A stretch of 64,000 bases of DNA from Straminergon stramineum (GCA_963920665.1 OY987270.1:15340019-15404018), one strand, 5' to 3'; shown: positions 38,754-52,388, counted from the stretch's first letter. Made by a program: numbers and translations. The notes: generated by a model from the sequence alone, not told the origin.

Positions 38754-39688
38754 TTAACCCCTACAAGTATTTGACTACGTTTTCACCAAAAATGCTCCAA
38801 AATTGTCATCTCTAGTACAAGTACCAAATTTTAGAAAAAACCCATTTTTGGACAAATGTAATCGTAGGATATTGTAGTAAATCTGGTTTGGGAAGATGTG
38901 GAGAAATTTTCAGAAACTTCCACCGTTTAGATTGTAAGATATAGGCATTTTCAGTGACTTCACAAAAATCCGGGTAGATGTACTTCACAAAGTTAGATCA
39001 TTATGAAAAAATGTCTGAAATGGTTGTAACTCTTTGGATTCATTCTCCAAGTCATGTTGGCTATATGTTTGAAAATTTTGAGATCATTTGGAATTGTACA
39101 ACATACAGGAAAAAAATAGTAAGTTGAAAGAAGTAGAGAATGATTCAAAATACAAAATTGTTAATAATTTATTTATGGAATTGAAAAATGCCAATCCCAA
39201 TGGTTAAATTGTTGTATTAAACAATCTACACTTCAAGATTTTATTTTTTTCTAAAAATATTAAAAATTGAATTAAAGAAAGGTCTTCAAAGTTTATTTTA
39301 GAGTAGAGATTCCATTACTACCAACAAACTACCCACAACTAAAACTCTTCATAACTTTCATCTCATAAATCAAAATGGAATGATTCAAAGCTTTCCATGT
39401 ATATATAAATTAGGAAAATAAATTTCAAATTTTTAATTTTAAGAAAAGTGATTTTTAAAGAAGTTTTTTTTGCTGCCCCAGCTGCCCGCCGAGCAATGAA
39501 AACAACATATCATACAATAACTTTTTAACCATGTATTTAAAAGTTATGAAAATTGTTGGGTCGTAAAGCTACTCCTCGGACACATGTTGTGTGAAAATTT
39601 CAAAGAAAAAACTAAAAATTCCATTCGTAGTGAGCTGCCTGAAATCACTATGTTGCCAAAAAACACTGTTTGGTCCTTTAGGGGTTAA
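38754..39688. mobile_element. TTAA-bounded element, family A copy 2
   Basis: Starts TTAACCCCTACAAG and ends TTTGGTCCTTTAGGGGTTAA. Its interior aligns with 56351-57306 from the first bases (GTTTTCACCAAAAATGCTC, AGTACAAGTACCAAATT) to the last, and with the right three quarters of 26232-27402. Length 935 bp, no coding capacity. Confidence 0.8.
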
Positions 39689-42600
39689 CTTAGAGGATCT
39701 CTACCTCAAAACTAGAAAAATTTGACACAAGGAAAAAAAAGTGCTCCAAGCCTTTCCAAATATTCCCTAAAGTTTCTATCAAGTTGTATCAAGTATAGAA
39801 TTGTCAAATCTAAGTAAAGTTTCATAACATTGATTCATATGGTGTCCAAATAACATAAACTAAAGTATGCTAGAATCCTCTTTCAATTGCCAATTCAATC
39901 AAATAAACCTAATTTATATTTAGTAATAATAATAATCATGCGGAGTTGTATTTAGTCACAACTAATGTGCCTTGTGCCATTGCCATTGTCTAAATAAAAG
40001 TAGAAGTAATTTTCTATTTTTTTTCCATTCATAAAAACTTCAAAATTCAATAACTTTCACATTGCAAGTAAGAATGCCACGAAACAAAGCCCAAGCACTT
40101 TTCCTCACAAAGAGCTTTTCGATAGCACTAGGAACACGACTGGGGGGCACACAATTCTAGAGATCTCATTGTAACAAACAAAACAAAACAAACAACCTAA
40201 TTTTAAGGTATCAATAGTAGCTAAAGGAGGCAACCCATTCCTTATCACACACACCTTTTGGCAATGTAGGTTGCTCTCTTTTTGTCCATGAGGAGAAGAA
40301 TAATGATTAATTATGGCACAATTCCTAGTGCAGTTGTGGCACATTGTGTTTGTTCTACAACACTCTCAATATTGCAACCAATCCTTGGTTGGAAATACGA
40401 TGGTCAACATGACCAAAATGGGAAGAACAGAATCTTCCACCCATAAATTCATAGTAATTATGTTTTGAGAAATTAAAAATCTGGAAAATTATGGAAACCT
40501 TCTATGAACTCTATTTCTCCACACTAGAAAATTTCCCCTTGGAAGAAACTCATCTTTGAGATAGGTGTAACTGCTAAAGTAGTTGGAAATGGGAAATCTC
40601 CCTTATGTGTACCTTCATTCGAGAAATCTAAATATTCGGTTGCAGAGGATTCCTAGGAACAAGTTCGAGTGCGTGTTCGACACTTGATGAACCAAAAGCA
40701 AAAGAAATAAGATAAGATAACATTTGGCAGAGACTGAGAAACTTGAGGTCGCGAAGTGCGGACTGATGATCAGACTTGGCTTCAGTGAGTGCAGCATTGA
40801 TTTCAAGTTCTTCATATGTCAGTACTGACAGAGCTTTTCTTAGTTATTTTCTTAGAAATTGAATATACATATTTCCTGTCTCCTTGCAGTGTAAAAACTG
40901 TAAAACGAACGGAGGAATTCATTGCAAAAGGAGAGAAACGCAACTAATAAGTTATAAGCTTAAGTTCAGCTTATTTTTAGTACTTACTGACAGGGTTTAT
41001 GTTTATATTATTGTTTCCAGGCAAGTGAGGAGTACGGTGATCTGTAAGGCTTACCAAACAGAGTAACTGACCGTTTTCTGTGCCAGAGATTGCCCTCCCA
41101 GACTGACCAGATTACAAGGCTGACGACCATTGAACACGTTTCTCCAGAAAATTTGTTGACAACAATAAAGGAACTCTAGACACGCAACCACGTCATTAAT
41201 GTGGTACTTCGACCTTCACCAGAGGTACACCAAAGCCGGCGAGAAAGGCATTTCCAGCTCCCTTGTAGCACAGTAGCAGGGAATGATTGCTCTAAAAGCT
41301 TGAAGGTATATGCACACCCGTGAGGTGGGTACCCCACGAAGCCGCCACTTTTTGCCCTACTGTGCCTAGTTGCTATGAATATACTGGTCATATTTTCATT
41401 GATTTTCTTGTTGACAACTGAGAGGAGGTTCCAACACACCAAAGAACGTGACATTTGGATATTATGTGCAAAAGTTATGAAGGGTCAAAGTTTTTTCTGG
41501 TAAAAGTTTTAAAATTGTCTCTTCAACATGTGTAAACAATAGAACGGGTAATAACCCCATGACTTGAGGAGAATATTGCATTAGAGAAGTTATTGCTTTA
41601 GAGAGGGGCTATGACATTAATGTCGTTTCAAGATTTTTTTAGTGGGCTATATTTTCATGGCATTCTTGAACCGAAGTCACATTCACAAGAGCAACATCTA
41701 GAGTAGATTCCAAATTCAATGGAATTTTTTTTTAAAAACTTATTTTGTACATCTTCAATGCATTGAGGCCAAGGTCGAAGGAATAATACTAATTTGGAGA
41801 GGTTATTGGCATACATAAGTTGACTTTATAAAGTTACATTATATATTGATATTAGAGATGTACAATATACCAAGTGATGATGGTAGTTTTAGAAAAGGTG
41901 TGATTTTGGATGTACCTACCTTACAACCACTACTATTTGCAACTAATAAGTTGATAAGTAAAGTTACTATTACATCACAAAATTTATTTTTATTAGGTCT
42001 TATTGGCAAGCAAATTAAAGAAGATTTCAACACATTTTAGCAAGCATTATTTGGAGCCTAAGTGAATATGTTATGAATTTTTAGAATGCTAAACATAGAT
42101 GTATCATAAATTGTCGTTAGGTTTTGATGTTCACATAGATACATCTTTGAAATTAATACCCAAATTAATGATATATTATTACACTTAACATTATGTAGCA
42201 TCATTTAAAGATATATTCTCTTAATAATATTTTACCACCAAAACAATGATAAAAGGTTACTAATTATATAAATATATATATATATATATATAATTAGTAT
42301 TGAATTACAAATGAATTTTGAACATATTGACCTATATTTATTGGTTGATGAAAGGAGTCCTACTGTAGTAAATTCTTCAATAATATAACCTATTTTATAA
42401 CAAGATCTACAAGGGAATTAGATAGGGGTTCAAATGCTACTTATGGGAGCAATACAATAATGTTTTAGAGTTGGTCTAGGTTAGAAGATCTAGGGCCACA
42501 CTATCATGAGGTCCCTTTTTTTTCTTGGATCTTGACCTCCCATGTTTTGAAACTAATCTATTTAATATTATTTTATACACTACATATTCCTAAGAATCTA

Positions 42601-43687
42601 ATATATTGCTAAGAATTTAGCAAAAGAGGCAATCAATATTTTGCTTCTACATGTACCTATAGAATCCGACCAACATGTTTCCAAGGTTAAAGAAACTACA
42701 CTATAGTATAACTCAAACCAAGTTGAAGAGGAGAGTTGAAAACTTACAACTTGCTATAAAAGCAATTTGATACCCATTTCATATCAACCCAATTAACTCC
42801 ATGTTTAATGACTCCCAAATCAAGACGATCCTCTTAACTCGTGGAGCTTAAATAATGTTTGTCCCATGATCATTATAATCATTGCATGATTTCCTGAAAG
42901 CAAACCCCATTACCTTACAGTGAGACTCCACAACCAACCAAGAAGACAGTGACACAGTAACCTCCAAACTCAGCCTTGACATCAAGGAAAACAACAAAAT
43001 CAAAACTCTGCACCAAATTGACCTGTCCCACAACTGGTTAGAGCTTCCGACAAAACTCATATCACCTGGCACTATCTTAGCTACAACAGGAAGTTGGTTG
43101 AGCTGTATTGCATCCATTTGCACACACTTTTGAGTTTCGGTGTTCCTCGAGAAGCCTATCTTAAGCTTAAGATGATTGTAGTGAGACTTATCTTAACTCA
43201 TGTTGTGATTAATTGGAACCATGTTGCTCAATCATGCAAAGAAAATCACAATTCTTGGCAGTTGGTAAGGCATGTCACCACCCTGGAGGCAGTGACCCTT
43301 GGAGACTGCAGTGGCTCGCACATGATTTACTGTCAGCTTTGGGACGCGCGGCTGCAGCATACATTTGTACACATACAGTACGCATACACATACAAGCAAA
43401 AGCTTCGATTTTGATGACTCGCCAGTCGCCACTTCAGAGTCGATTTCCGCAAGCATTGATAAGTAGTGCACATCTGTTCGAAACCCCATTTGCATCCCCG
43501 TTTCTTGTCGATCGAATCTGCAGTGGCGCAGAACTGTAAAGAATGCAAGTTCTGAGAGAGATAGAACTGTGCGTGGGTCCATGAGAAACAGGTTTTGGTC
43601 GCAGTCTGATTGCGAAAAGCGTGTTTTCGGATACTTCGCTTCAGGTTTTAGTCCCAGCCTTGAGAACTGATTTTCGTAGGAGTTTGC
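39689..43687. other. Spacer with low-copy islands and 5' flank of the GT14 gene
   Basis: 39689-40000 and 41460-42850 are AT-rich. 40050-41460 is less AT-rich; its open frames (40105-40344 minus, 41176-41454 minus) show no recognisable domain. 41985-42065 resembles 53205-53290 (GGTCTTATTGG versus GAATCTTATTAGGAATTG, then TTTTAGCA-GCATTATTTGGA), so it contains a dispersed repeat. 42850-43687 has gene-like composition and probably includes the promoter and 5' UTR of the GT14 gene; the 205-codon minus frame at 43232-43849 lies antisense to that gene and is rejected. Confidence 0.45.
42270..42292. repeat. Short (TA)n tract
   Basis: About eleven TA units embedded in AT-rich spacer, flanked by TAATTATATAAA and ATAATTAGTA. 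Confidence 0.85.
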
Positions 43688-43864
43688 ATGAAAGAATTGA
43701 GAGTGGAAGGTGCTGGCTATGGTGGTGGCGAGTCTAACGTGTGTTCCCGAAGGTGGGGATTTTGGGGTGAGATCTGGCCATGGGTGCAAGCACTGGCTGC
43801 AAAACCAGACTTGAGAATCAGGCTTGGGATGGGGCTTGGAAGCTATCATCAGTGCGGAGGTACT

Positions 43865-46800
43865 ATGAAGAGTAGGGGCTGGCGAGGACCGTTGTTTTAT
43901 TCTCGGTGGACAGGGATTGCTGCTCTTGTGAGTGCTGTCTTGGCTTTGGGAATTCTCTTCAAACTGCAGTCGCTGGTTCCGGAGTTGGATTCGGAAGCTC
44001 CTGCTGCTGGGAGCTCTGATGGCCCGGGTAGTAAGCCTTTGGTGGCGAACAAGGTGGCGTTTCTGTTCCTAGTGCGACATCAAATGCCCCTAGACTTCTT
44101 GTGGCAGCGTTTTTTCCAGGTACCAATCTTACGACACAAATCTTACGGCACATTCTGTAGGTCTTGTAATATTCGTTAGCTCTTTCGTAGGGTTCTTTAG
44201 CTCTTCAACATTCTTTAGCTCTTGCTTAGAACCTTTTAGCTCTAATGTAACATTCTTTTAATTAGCTCTTTCGTAGAATTCTTTAGCTTCTTCATGGCAT
44301 TCTTTGGGGACGAGTGCAGAGTATCTTTCGGAATCTGAGTCCGTGCTTGGAGTTAGATTTTAGGTCTTTCGTAGCATTCTTGAATTTTGAACTAGTTCAG
44401 AACATCCTTTGGGAATCAGAATGCAAATAATATTCTTGAGCTCCAAGGCGGGGGTCCCTTTGCTTCACTGTAGAGCAATCTTGACCGGAAGGTTGTCATG
44501 CTTTGCAAGCCAATGCAAAAGAATAACTTCCACTGTGACACAAATAAGTGACAAGGGACCCCAGCCTCATTAGTCAAAAATGTTATGCATGCCTGAAGTT
44601 GGATTTTAGGTTTTAGGAAGCATTCTTTAGGACTAGTTCAGAACACCCTTTGGTAGAGAGAGGAGAATCCATGCTTGGAATTGGATTTTAGGTCTTACTT
44701 ACCATTCTTAGGATTAGTCGAGAACGCCCTTTGGGAATTAGTCCTCACGCTTCGAATTGGAACTATGAATCCTGATTCTTACAATGTTGAAAATCATGAA
44801 TTGTGTTCAAAATGAACTTGAATGTGACAAAAATGACTGAGATCAAATGAGAGTTTATGAATCAATGAAGTTCCTTTGTAGCTCATTGTTTTTTCGAGGT
44901 GTAAACCATTTAGCTCTTCAGCTATGGTTTCCATATTCTTCTGTAAACCTTGCTCTGCTTTGAGGTTTGAAATTAGCATTGCATTCTAATGTGACTGGTC
45001 AAAGTGTGGCCGACCTTCTAGACTTGGAAGCATACAACTCCTGCTTGCTCTTTGCTATGCTAGTAATGGTTTGATAGCAAGCCAAACTTTTGATAGAATT
45101 CAGAATGGTGGATTTGGCTTCTATCGAATGTGGTTATTTTTGCTGCATAAGTAGTTAATTGTTTATGAATTTTTTTTTAAAGATTTCAACGGGTTTTTGT
45201 GTGGGTCACATGAACTGATTTCAGGAAGCAGCAGACGAGGAGTACACTGTCTACATTCATGCAAGGCCTAGCTTTGTGTACACCAAGAATAACACCAAGT
45301 GCTCCGCCTTCATTGACAGGCAGCTGAAGAAGCCAGTTGTGGTATATTTCTGTCGGGTGGATTTTAGTTTTATCAATTTGATTAAATTTTTTGATATTTT
45401 TTTTGGATGGTTTTGGTGCCTCTGATTAGCACATGTGTCGTTGAAAATCATGGAATAATTAGTTGAGGCTAAGCAGGGTGAATTGGCCAGGTTGAATGGG
45501 GCGAGGCCAGCATGTTGCAAGCCGAGCGGCTTCTCCTCAAGGAGGCTTTGCAGGACCCTCTCAACCAGCGCTTCATTTTACTATCTGACAGGTGCACATA
45601 ATCTCAAGCCTTCGTCACCTCTAACTGCCTAAATGGTCAAAAATGGCGGCTCCCATACCTAGGAGCCAAGACAATTTGTTCACGAAGGCTTAAGGACGAT
45701 AAACAAGCACGCCAATATGAATAAGAAACCATTCTTTACATCAATAATAAATAAATTTAGATGTTTATATAATTGTATATTAGTCTCCGAAGCACAGATT
45801 TGATTTTCAATTCAAGCACTGAGAACATCAAATTCATCATATGGTAGAATATTAAGAGGATTTGCAGTTTCCAGGTGCCTGAGTGTCTGAAATATGAGAT
45901 CTATATCAGTACTAGTTTTTGAGCTCCAAGCACGGGAATGAAATAATTCTGGCATTCAAAATCGTGCAAATGTAACGAATTTGAACATGTTGGGATTAAG
46001 TTTTAGTTGAATCTTGGTAACAGCATAAGCACTTTCGGAGTGTAAATTTCAGTAACTTTTTTCATTTGATACCAGCTGTGTGCCTTTATTCAATTTTCGC
46101 TACGTATACGACTACGTCATGTTTAGCAAGAAGAGTTTTGTTGACAGGTATCACAGACTTCCCCTGTAATCAGTGCTCCATGAACACTATTTTAGGTTCA
46201 TTTTCATGAATGAATTTTTCAGTTGCATGTTATGTTGTGTACCTCTGCCACTCGTCAGTTTTTTTTCTCTGTTTACCTTGAAAATGAACCTTGCTATCGA
46301 TAATTGACAATCCCAACGCTCCACAGTTTTACCGACCCTCGTGACTATCAATACAACTACAAGATGGCACCAGCCATTTTGAAGGAGAAGTGGCGCAAAG
46401 GCTCTCAGGTATTCGAAACATTTCACTGCTCATGAACTAGCCGTTATATGTCTTAATTAATTGGCAACTAATCTTTGATTACAAAAGGATTAGGCAAATA
46501 GTCATATTCATTACATTAACAGAGTTTCATGACTTTGCACCAGTCGTGAAGGTTTAGGACAAGGAACTGGCATAGTTTGAGTTTTCTCACTTAACCCCGT
46601 AAGGACGAAGAAGACCACATTGGGCCTCATGTTTTTTAAGCAATTTTGAAGAGTTTATGTGGGTATTCCTATGTAGTCAATAAAATATTTTTTGAAGAGT
46701 TTATATGGGTGTTTCTATTTAATCAAAGAAATGTTTTTTGGAACCAACATATGCAATGTTCTTTACTCATTCAATATTTTTGAACCAACATATGCAATGT

Positions 46801-49330
46801 ATCTTCACTCATTACCCCATTTAGATTATACTATTTACAATACGATCAAGCAAAGTGGTCTCAATAAATCACGAATCCTTCGTCCTTGAAGGCTGTAACC
46901 TCTAATTCGCTGCCTGAATTTCAAATCTATTGAGTTTATTGATGTAAAGCACTGAGCACTTCGGAACATCACATTTTTGGCGCTCTTAAAACTTTCCATT
47001 TTAACAAATATGACCATTCTAGCTTTGATATCGATGACTGCTCAAAACTCTTGGCATTCTGAAATGCGCCAAATTTAACAAGTGTGAGGTTACATGTAAG
47101 ATCCAATATATTGACCAATTGACGAGCTCTTGGGCTTTGGCAGTGGTTTGTGTTGATCCGCAAACATGCAGTCGCAGTTGTTGAGGACACTACCGTATTT
47201 CCAGTTTTTCAGCAGTACTGCAAGGTACGAAAACTAATCCCATCTTTGCAGATCCTTCATAATCTTAGTCCTTGTTTTTCATAAACTGCCAAAGATCATC
47301 TTATTCAGCATAGAAAATATCGAAATTTTTCTTATTTCTCAAAGATAAATAAATAATTTTGTTCGTGTGCTTGCAGAGAATGGCTTTACCAGAATTCGCA
47401 GAAATCACAAAAGTAAGACTACTTGGTACCCAAAGTTTACATACATACGTCTCAAACTTAGGCTTGCATTCTTTTGACTAAAACATGTCTTTCCTTTTGA
47501 TTGTATACATTTTCCATGAGCTATGACGTGTGTGTGACTCACTGGGTTCTTCCTCGAAACAGAACAATAGGGATCACAACTGCATCCCTGATGAGCATTA
47601 CTTACAAACCCTTTTGGCTGTAAGTGATAATACTCTTGCCTGCCCTTGTACCTTAAATCCTTCTATTCCTGGTTTACAAATTGTGTTGAAACGGTCAAGG
47701 TTTAAGGCATTTGAATCAGTATTTTTTGCTATGGTGTACCACTACGGGACTTCGGTGGACTGTATCTTGTGCATTGTGACAGAAATCTAGTAATTTTTTT
47801 AGCATGTTTCAAAATATAAGATACCAAGTTGAGCTTGAAATAATAGTCCAAGTTTGAGATTAATCTATATTCGGTTAGTATGTTAAATTTTTAAGGTTAC
47901 GAAAAACTTTAATTTTTAATTAGAAATACATATGAATCTCGATGTTGTGAAAATGATTGAACTCTGTCCGCAGATGAGGAACATGGAGACGGAGATTGAG
48001 CAACGAGGTGTCACCTACAGTCAATGGAAAAGTACTAACCAACACACGATGGACCGGAGAGGCTGGCACCCCATCACATTTGACGCCGCCAAGACAACTT
48101 TACAAGCTATTATCGACATCCAGGTACACCTACCTACACTCTGTCAGTACAGTAGAGATTATTCTTGTGACTTTTATATGTGAAATTTAACGCAATAGAA
48201 TTCAAATTGGATGGAATTTTCATCTAGGTTGTGATAAAATTTTTGTTAATGCTGGAACACCACTTAGCAAAGAAGATTTCTTTCTATTGTAAATTCTTTC
48301 TGTAATACTCTCACTTGTAACTGCACTTTAATTTACCAATGGCAGGGGAGGGTGCATCAACTCCTCATTTCATTACAAGAATGGAATTCAAAGTATCATC
48401 TTGATAGTGAAAATTGACTGGAATTTGAATGAAGGTGTTGGTAACAATTTCTTTAGCAAATAGAAGCGAGAAAGCAAGGTGTCAAAGTGGAAGTAGAGAA
48501 TTTCAGCCCAAAGATGGAGAGATATTCACTTCTGAAGTTTATCTAAATAAAGCACTAATAATTAGTAGTTATATCATCTATAAATCAAGCACAACACATA
48601 TGGAAAAGATTATAATGATCATTTTGAATGATTAATTCACATGACGATATGAGGACACTTATTCAATGACTACTCCCAATGTATTCCTTTGCTTGTGGAT
48701 TATTTATATGCCTTAGTTTCTGTACCTTTATTTCATGCTCTTATTTTAGGTGTTGATATCTAGGTAAGGTTGATAATGGGTGCTCATACCTCATAAGGTG
48801 AAAACTTGTTTAGAGTGAACTTTTGGAATTGAGGGCATTGCCCAAGGTGATGGAATCCTTGAATAAGAAATCTTATTTTGGCATAAAATATGAAGAATGG
48901 GTGATAAATTGTGTGGATGAACATTTTTTGCAAAAAGCCCTAACTTGTAAAACTACGAACTTGTGTCCCATTGAGGATGTAACATTAAGTACCAAGGGTA
49001 GAACTTGTCCTTCGTGACTAGATTTTTTTCCCCACTAGATACCTTCTTTTAGAAACTACTCTTTGAAAGAAGGAAATTGATCTTCAATTGGTATTTTATT
49101 TTTTGGTCCACAATAAGAATCCTTCAAATATTTAAGGTTGTGGAGATTTGCATGTGGTGGTGCAGGACATCAAGGAGATTCATTTTGTTGCTGCATCAAG
49201 ACGGGAGCATTGTGGCTTGGGTAGCAAAGAACTTCCTTGCTACTTATTTGCAAGGAAGTTCTCCCGTGGTGCCGGAGTTCGCCTTTTGGAGTTGGCACCT
49301 GAGTATGAGCATCGAGTTTTGCCCTTTTAA
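43865..49330 (+). CDS. GT14 / DUF266 core-2/I-branching-like glycosyltransferase (BC10 type)
   Basis: Predicted Golgi type II glycosyltransferase of the plant GT14-like (DUF266, core-2/I-branching) group. Ten coding exons with GT-AG borders join in frame: 43865-44119, 45225-45341, 45491-45591, 46076-46147, 46327-46408, 47144-47224, 47377-47412, 47563-47619, 47974-48123, 49166-49330; 371 residues. Residues 15-33 form one membrane anchor, followed by a short stem and the conserved VAFLFLVRHQMPLDFLWQRF, EYTVYIHARPSF, VEWGEASMLQAERLLLKEAL, FILLSDSCVPLFNF, WFVLIRKHAVAVVED, CIPDEHYLQTLLA and a C-terminal CYLFARKFSRGAG. I chose the ATG at 43865 (A at -3, anchor near the N-terminus, family-like length). 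An in-frame ATG at 43688 would add 59 residues with no recognisable feature. Intron 1 is built of repeats and intron 5 holds a miniature element. Confidence 0.93.
44170..44745. repeat. Degenerate repeats filling intron 1 of the GT14 gene
   Basis: Two repeat types. At 44174-44310 TTCTTTAGCTCTT-like units recur about six times every 25-30 bases. At about 44342-44417, 44590-44660 and 44670-44739 a longer unit recurs: TGCTTGGA-TTGGATTTTAGGT, CATTCTT, GACTAGTTCAGAAC, CCTTTGGGAAT. The copies are diverged, so the array is old. Confidence 0.7.
46592..46898. mobile_element. Small TTAA-bounded element in GT14 intron 5
   Basis: Left end TTAACCCCGTAAGGACGAAG; the right end (CTTCGTCCTTGAAGGCTGTAA), inverted, gives TTACAGCCTTCAAGGACGAAG. 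The AAGGACGAAG block is shared and the outer bases are decayed. The interior has two copies of TTTTTGAAGAGTTTAT-TGGGT and two of GAACCAACATATGCAATGT. It lies wholly within an intron. Confidence 0.55.
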
Positions 49331-50643
49331 TTAATATTACTTACCACATTATTGCATGAATAGAAGGATTTCTACATGTAGTCAAGGTCAATTTTGAAGG
49401 AAACTAGAGTAAGTTACAAAAATCATTGGATTAGATAGGCTTAGATAATAGTTTCTAAAGCTTTAGAATTATCATTAAAGAGAGTTGTTGATCCTTTGAT
49501 AGTCAAAAGGTCCGGGTGAGCCTGAGGGAAAAAACCTTTGGTTTAATTCATGCTATTATGAATTGAGAATAATTCTATTGAGTTTCTGTTTCTGTTTTAG
49601 GGTTTTAGTGTTGGACTAAACCCAATGGATCTCCTTCATATATGTAGTATATTATTAACAAAATTGAGTGTCTAGTAGTATCAAAATAAGTTAAGTCTAA
49701 CAAACAATAGGATACTTGAGTTAGAAGGAGCAAATTATGATGTTTTGAGAAGGGTTTTGATACTCATTAATTTTTCTTCTATGTTGGTTTAGAATTACTT
49801 ATGGAAAATTTTATTGGTGTGATATCTTGAGAATAGGAACCTCTTCTTCTTTGGGTTAACACATTTCAAGTCCAATTTTTTGTGTGTCCAAAATCTAATC
49901 TAAGATGTTTGTATTTGTTTAATTTATAGATTGTAGAGTGTTGAAATTGTCTTAAATCTATGACAAATATTTGAGGTTTTAGTAGGATTATTCATAATTG
50001 TTTGGCTTCTTCAACAATAGGTATATATTGAGATGATTTAGGAGCTTGGACACAGTGAGATCATCTAATTTAAGTGGTATTTTTAGGAATTTGGTGATTT
50101 GGATGTTCCCTATCTAAGTTCCTTTCATCTCCATCTTCTTAGTAATCTTTAAAGACCTCGGACCCTTCATAAATTTTTGTCGAATTTTTTTATACCTTTG
50201 TATATATATGATGATTATTTATTTCAATTTTATCATATTGAACATTATAGATGATTGTTTATGAAAGATACAAGCATCAAATTGGATGAATGAAAAGTTC
50301 TTTGATCAAAATGTCATTTTAATTACAACATTTTTTGGTTTGGTATCATTCATAATATAGACTTTAAAGTAGTGTTTAAGATATTTTTTGAATTTTACCT
50401 TGTTATTCTCTTTTAATTTCGATATTGAATTAGATTTTCAAAGATCAAGTTTTATTTTTTTTAAGTTTTTCATTTTTTCTATCTTTTACTTTGAATAGAT
50501 ATTTTATCGAAATTTTCACTAGTTTATTTTTAATGTTTTCAAACTGCAACTAGATTTTTTTCCAATTCCACAAGCTAACAATGAACGAACCAATATTTCT
50601 CCCTGAATATTGCTTCACTATGCATAGGGGTTAAGGTTATCCT
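49331..50643. other. GT14 3' flank and AT-rich spacer
   Basis: No further exon after the TAA at 49328-49330. The spacer ends with TAGGGGTTAA at about 50625-50634, a right-end-like terminus immediately before the next element; 50545-50600 resembles 6880-6930. The left partner of this terminus was not located. Confidence 0.45.
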
Positions 50644-51299
50644 TTAACCCCTAAATGCCCAAGGCCTTTTTGGAGCTTTTAGGAATTTGCTCTAGATTGA
50701 ATAAAAAGCCAACATTTTTATAAGCTTTATAATTCTTTTTTGAAATGTAACCATACAAATTCAAAATAGATATGTTAAAGATCACTTAGAAAAAGATAGC
50801 ACAACAAAATCACTTATGGATTGAAAGATTATAATGTTTGATAATGAGGGTGTTAAATTTGCAAAAGTGACTTGAAGTCTTTCGATCTTCTTTTCACATG
50901 TCAAATCTAAAAAGTTGGTCACCAAAAAAATATGAGGTTAAAGGGCCTAACATGCATAATCCTAATCAATTTATGGTTTCTCAAAATCTACTCCACAATT
51001 TTTTTAAATGAATTTCGAATGTGTTTTTTCTTCCAAGATCTAGTGTATTTGAGGCTCATTTCCAAGAGCCCTGAACACTATGGAAAGTCAAGATTGCAAT
51101 GGGCACCCTTGTACCAAATCTTGAATAGAAGAATCGAAATCAATCATTTTCAAGATCGGGTTTTTGATGCTTAAACTAGACTTCAAAAAGAAGTTTTAAA
51201 AAAATACAAACAACTAATAATAGCAACTTGGTTAGGTTTTATTTAACTTCAAAGTCTTGCAGACACTAGATTTTGGTGCCTTAGGCATTTAGAGGTTAA
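50644..51299. mobile_element. TTAA-bounded miniature element, family C
   Basis: Left end TTAACCCCTAAATGCCCAAG, right end inverted TTAACCTCTAAATGCCTAAG: 18 of 20 positions match. Length 656 bp. The interior is not obviously shared with families A, B or D. An 80-codon plus frame inside (50932-51174) has no recognisable motif. Confidence 0.75.
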
Positions 51300-52069
51300 A
51301 TAATATCCACAAGGACTATGGAATTGAAATTGAGTTTTGAGAGTCTTAGGACAACTTCCACCATTGAGAATGAAAAATTGTTACAAATTTTTGAAAATTG
51401 AAAATTTTGATATTTTATTAAATATAAATGTTTAAAATTTATTTTTCATTTCAATTAATCATCGTGACATGGCTTTTATATCAAAAAAATTATATTTGCC
51501 TAAGGTATTAGTAATATAAAAGATCACTTCAAACTTGATAGGTTTATAGAAAAAGAAACATGCTTTCTATGGATAGAAAGATCTTTGTCATTTATACATG
51601 AAGTCTCCCTTGCTATCTTTGGTAACAATTGTAATTGGATTGGAAATTTTAAACTTTTGAAATTTTGAAAATTGAAATTTCGAAATTTTTGGTTTTTCAA
51701 ATTTATAAAGTTAGAAATTTAGACTAGTATGCCTTGTACTATTGTTGTACTATTGCCACAACATAATAATTTGAATATTCATTAATTTCATATTTTTAAT
51801 GAATAAATATATAATATTTAAAAATAAATAATTTGGATAAATTGAAATGAAACATTTTTTACTACTTCATTTTTCTTGTCTGGCAAACTATTGGTAATAC
51901 AAATAGTTTTCAAGGGAGTTGTTCCAACTCAAGTAGTTTTCTTGGTATAATATCTTGTAAAAATAAATGACTTGTATAGTAAAACTGGATTTGAAATTAA
52001 TTATTTGTGTATGATTTATTTCAATTGAATTAGATTCTCACACATATTTCATACTTAATTTACATGATT
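51300..52069. other. AT-rich spacer, no gene seen
   Basis: Contains short runs of AAATTTTGAAATT-type sequence around 51380-51420 and 51640-51710 that read similarly on both strands. No bounded feature. Confidence 0.5.
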
Positions 52070-52388
52070 TTAATCCCTAAATGATGGAGGGGCATTTTTT
52101 GGCTTTGATCCCCACAATTTTGGGTAGGCACTTGTGATCTCGATTTTTTGACCCTACGGTTAAAATTTTACACAAAGATGTGTAGAACAAAAATTTGGGC
52201 TTATTGTGCGATAACTTTTGCTCCTAGAATCCAATTGAAATAAAAATTATATTACTAGAAAGCTAATGTGTTTTTCTATATTTAGAAAAAGTTTCAAAAA
52301 ATCACAACGAATTTTGAGACCATAGGACTTGATCGAAATCCATTTTGTCCTTCAGGGGACAATCCAATAATGGGACTTTTGAGGTTAA
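52070..52388. mobile_element. TTAA-bounded miniature element, family D copy 3 (short)
   Basis: Left end TTAATCCCTAAATGATGG, right end ATGGGACTTTTGAGGTTAA. The right two thirds match the right half of 25383-25829 (TTTTGCTC, AGAAAGCTAATGTGTTTT, AAATCCATTTTGTCC, AATGGGACTTTTGAGGTTAA). About 319 bp, an internally deleted relative. Confidence 0.62.

Noticed and set aside
43232..43849. 205-codon minus-strand open frame
   Set aside because: It lies antisense to the GT14 5' region and first codons, has low-complexity Cys/Val runs and no recognisable domain; the plus strand carries the real gene.
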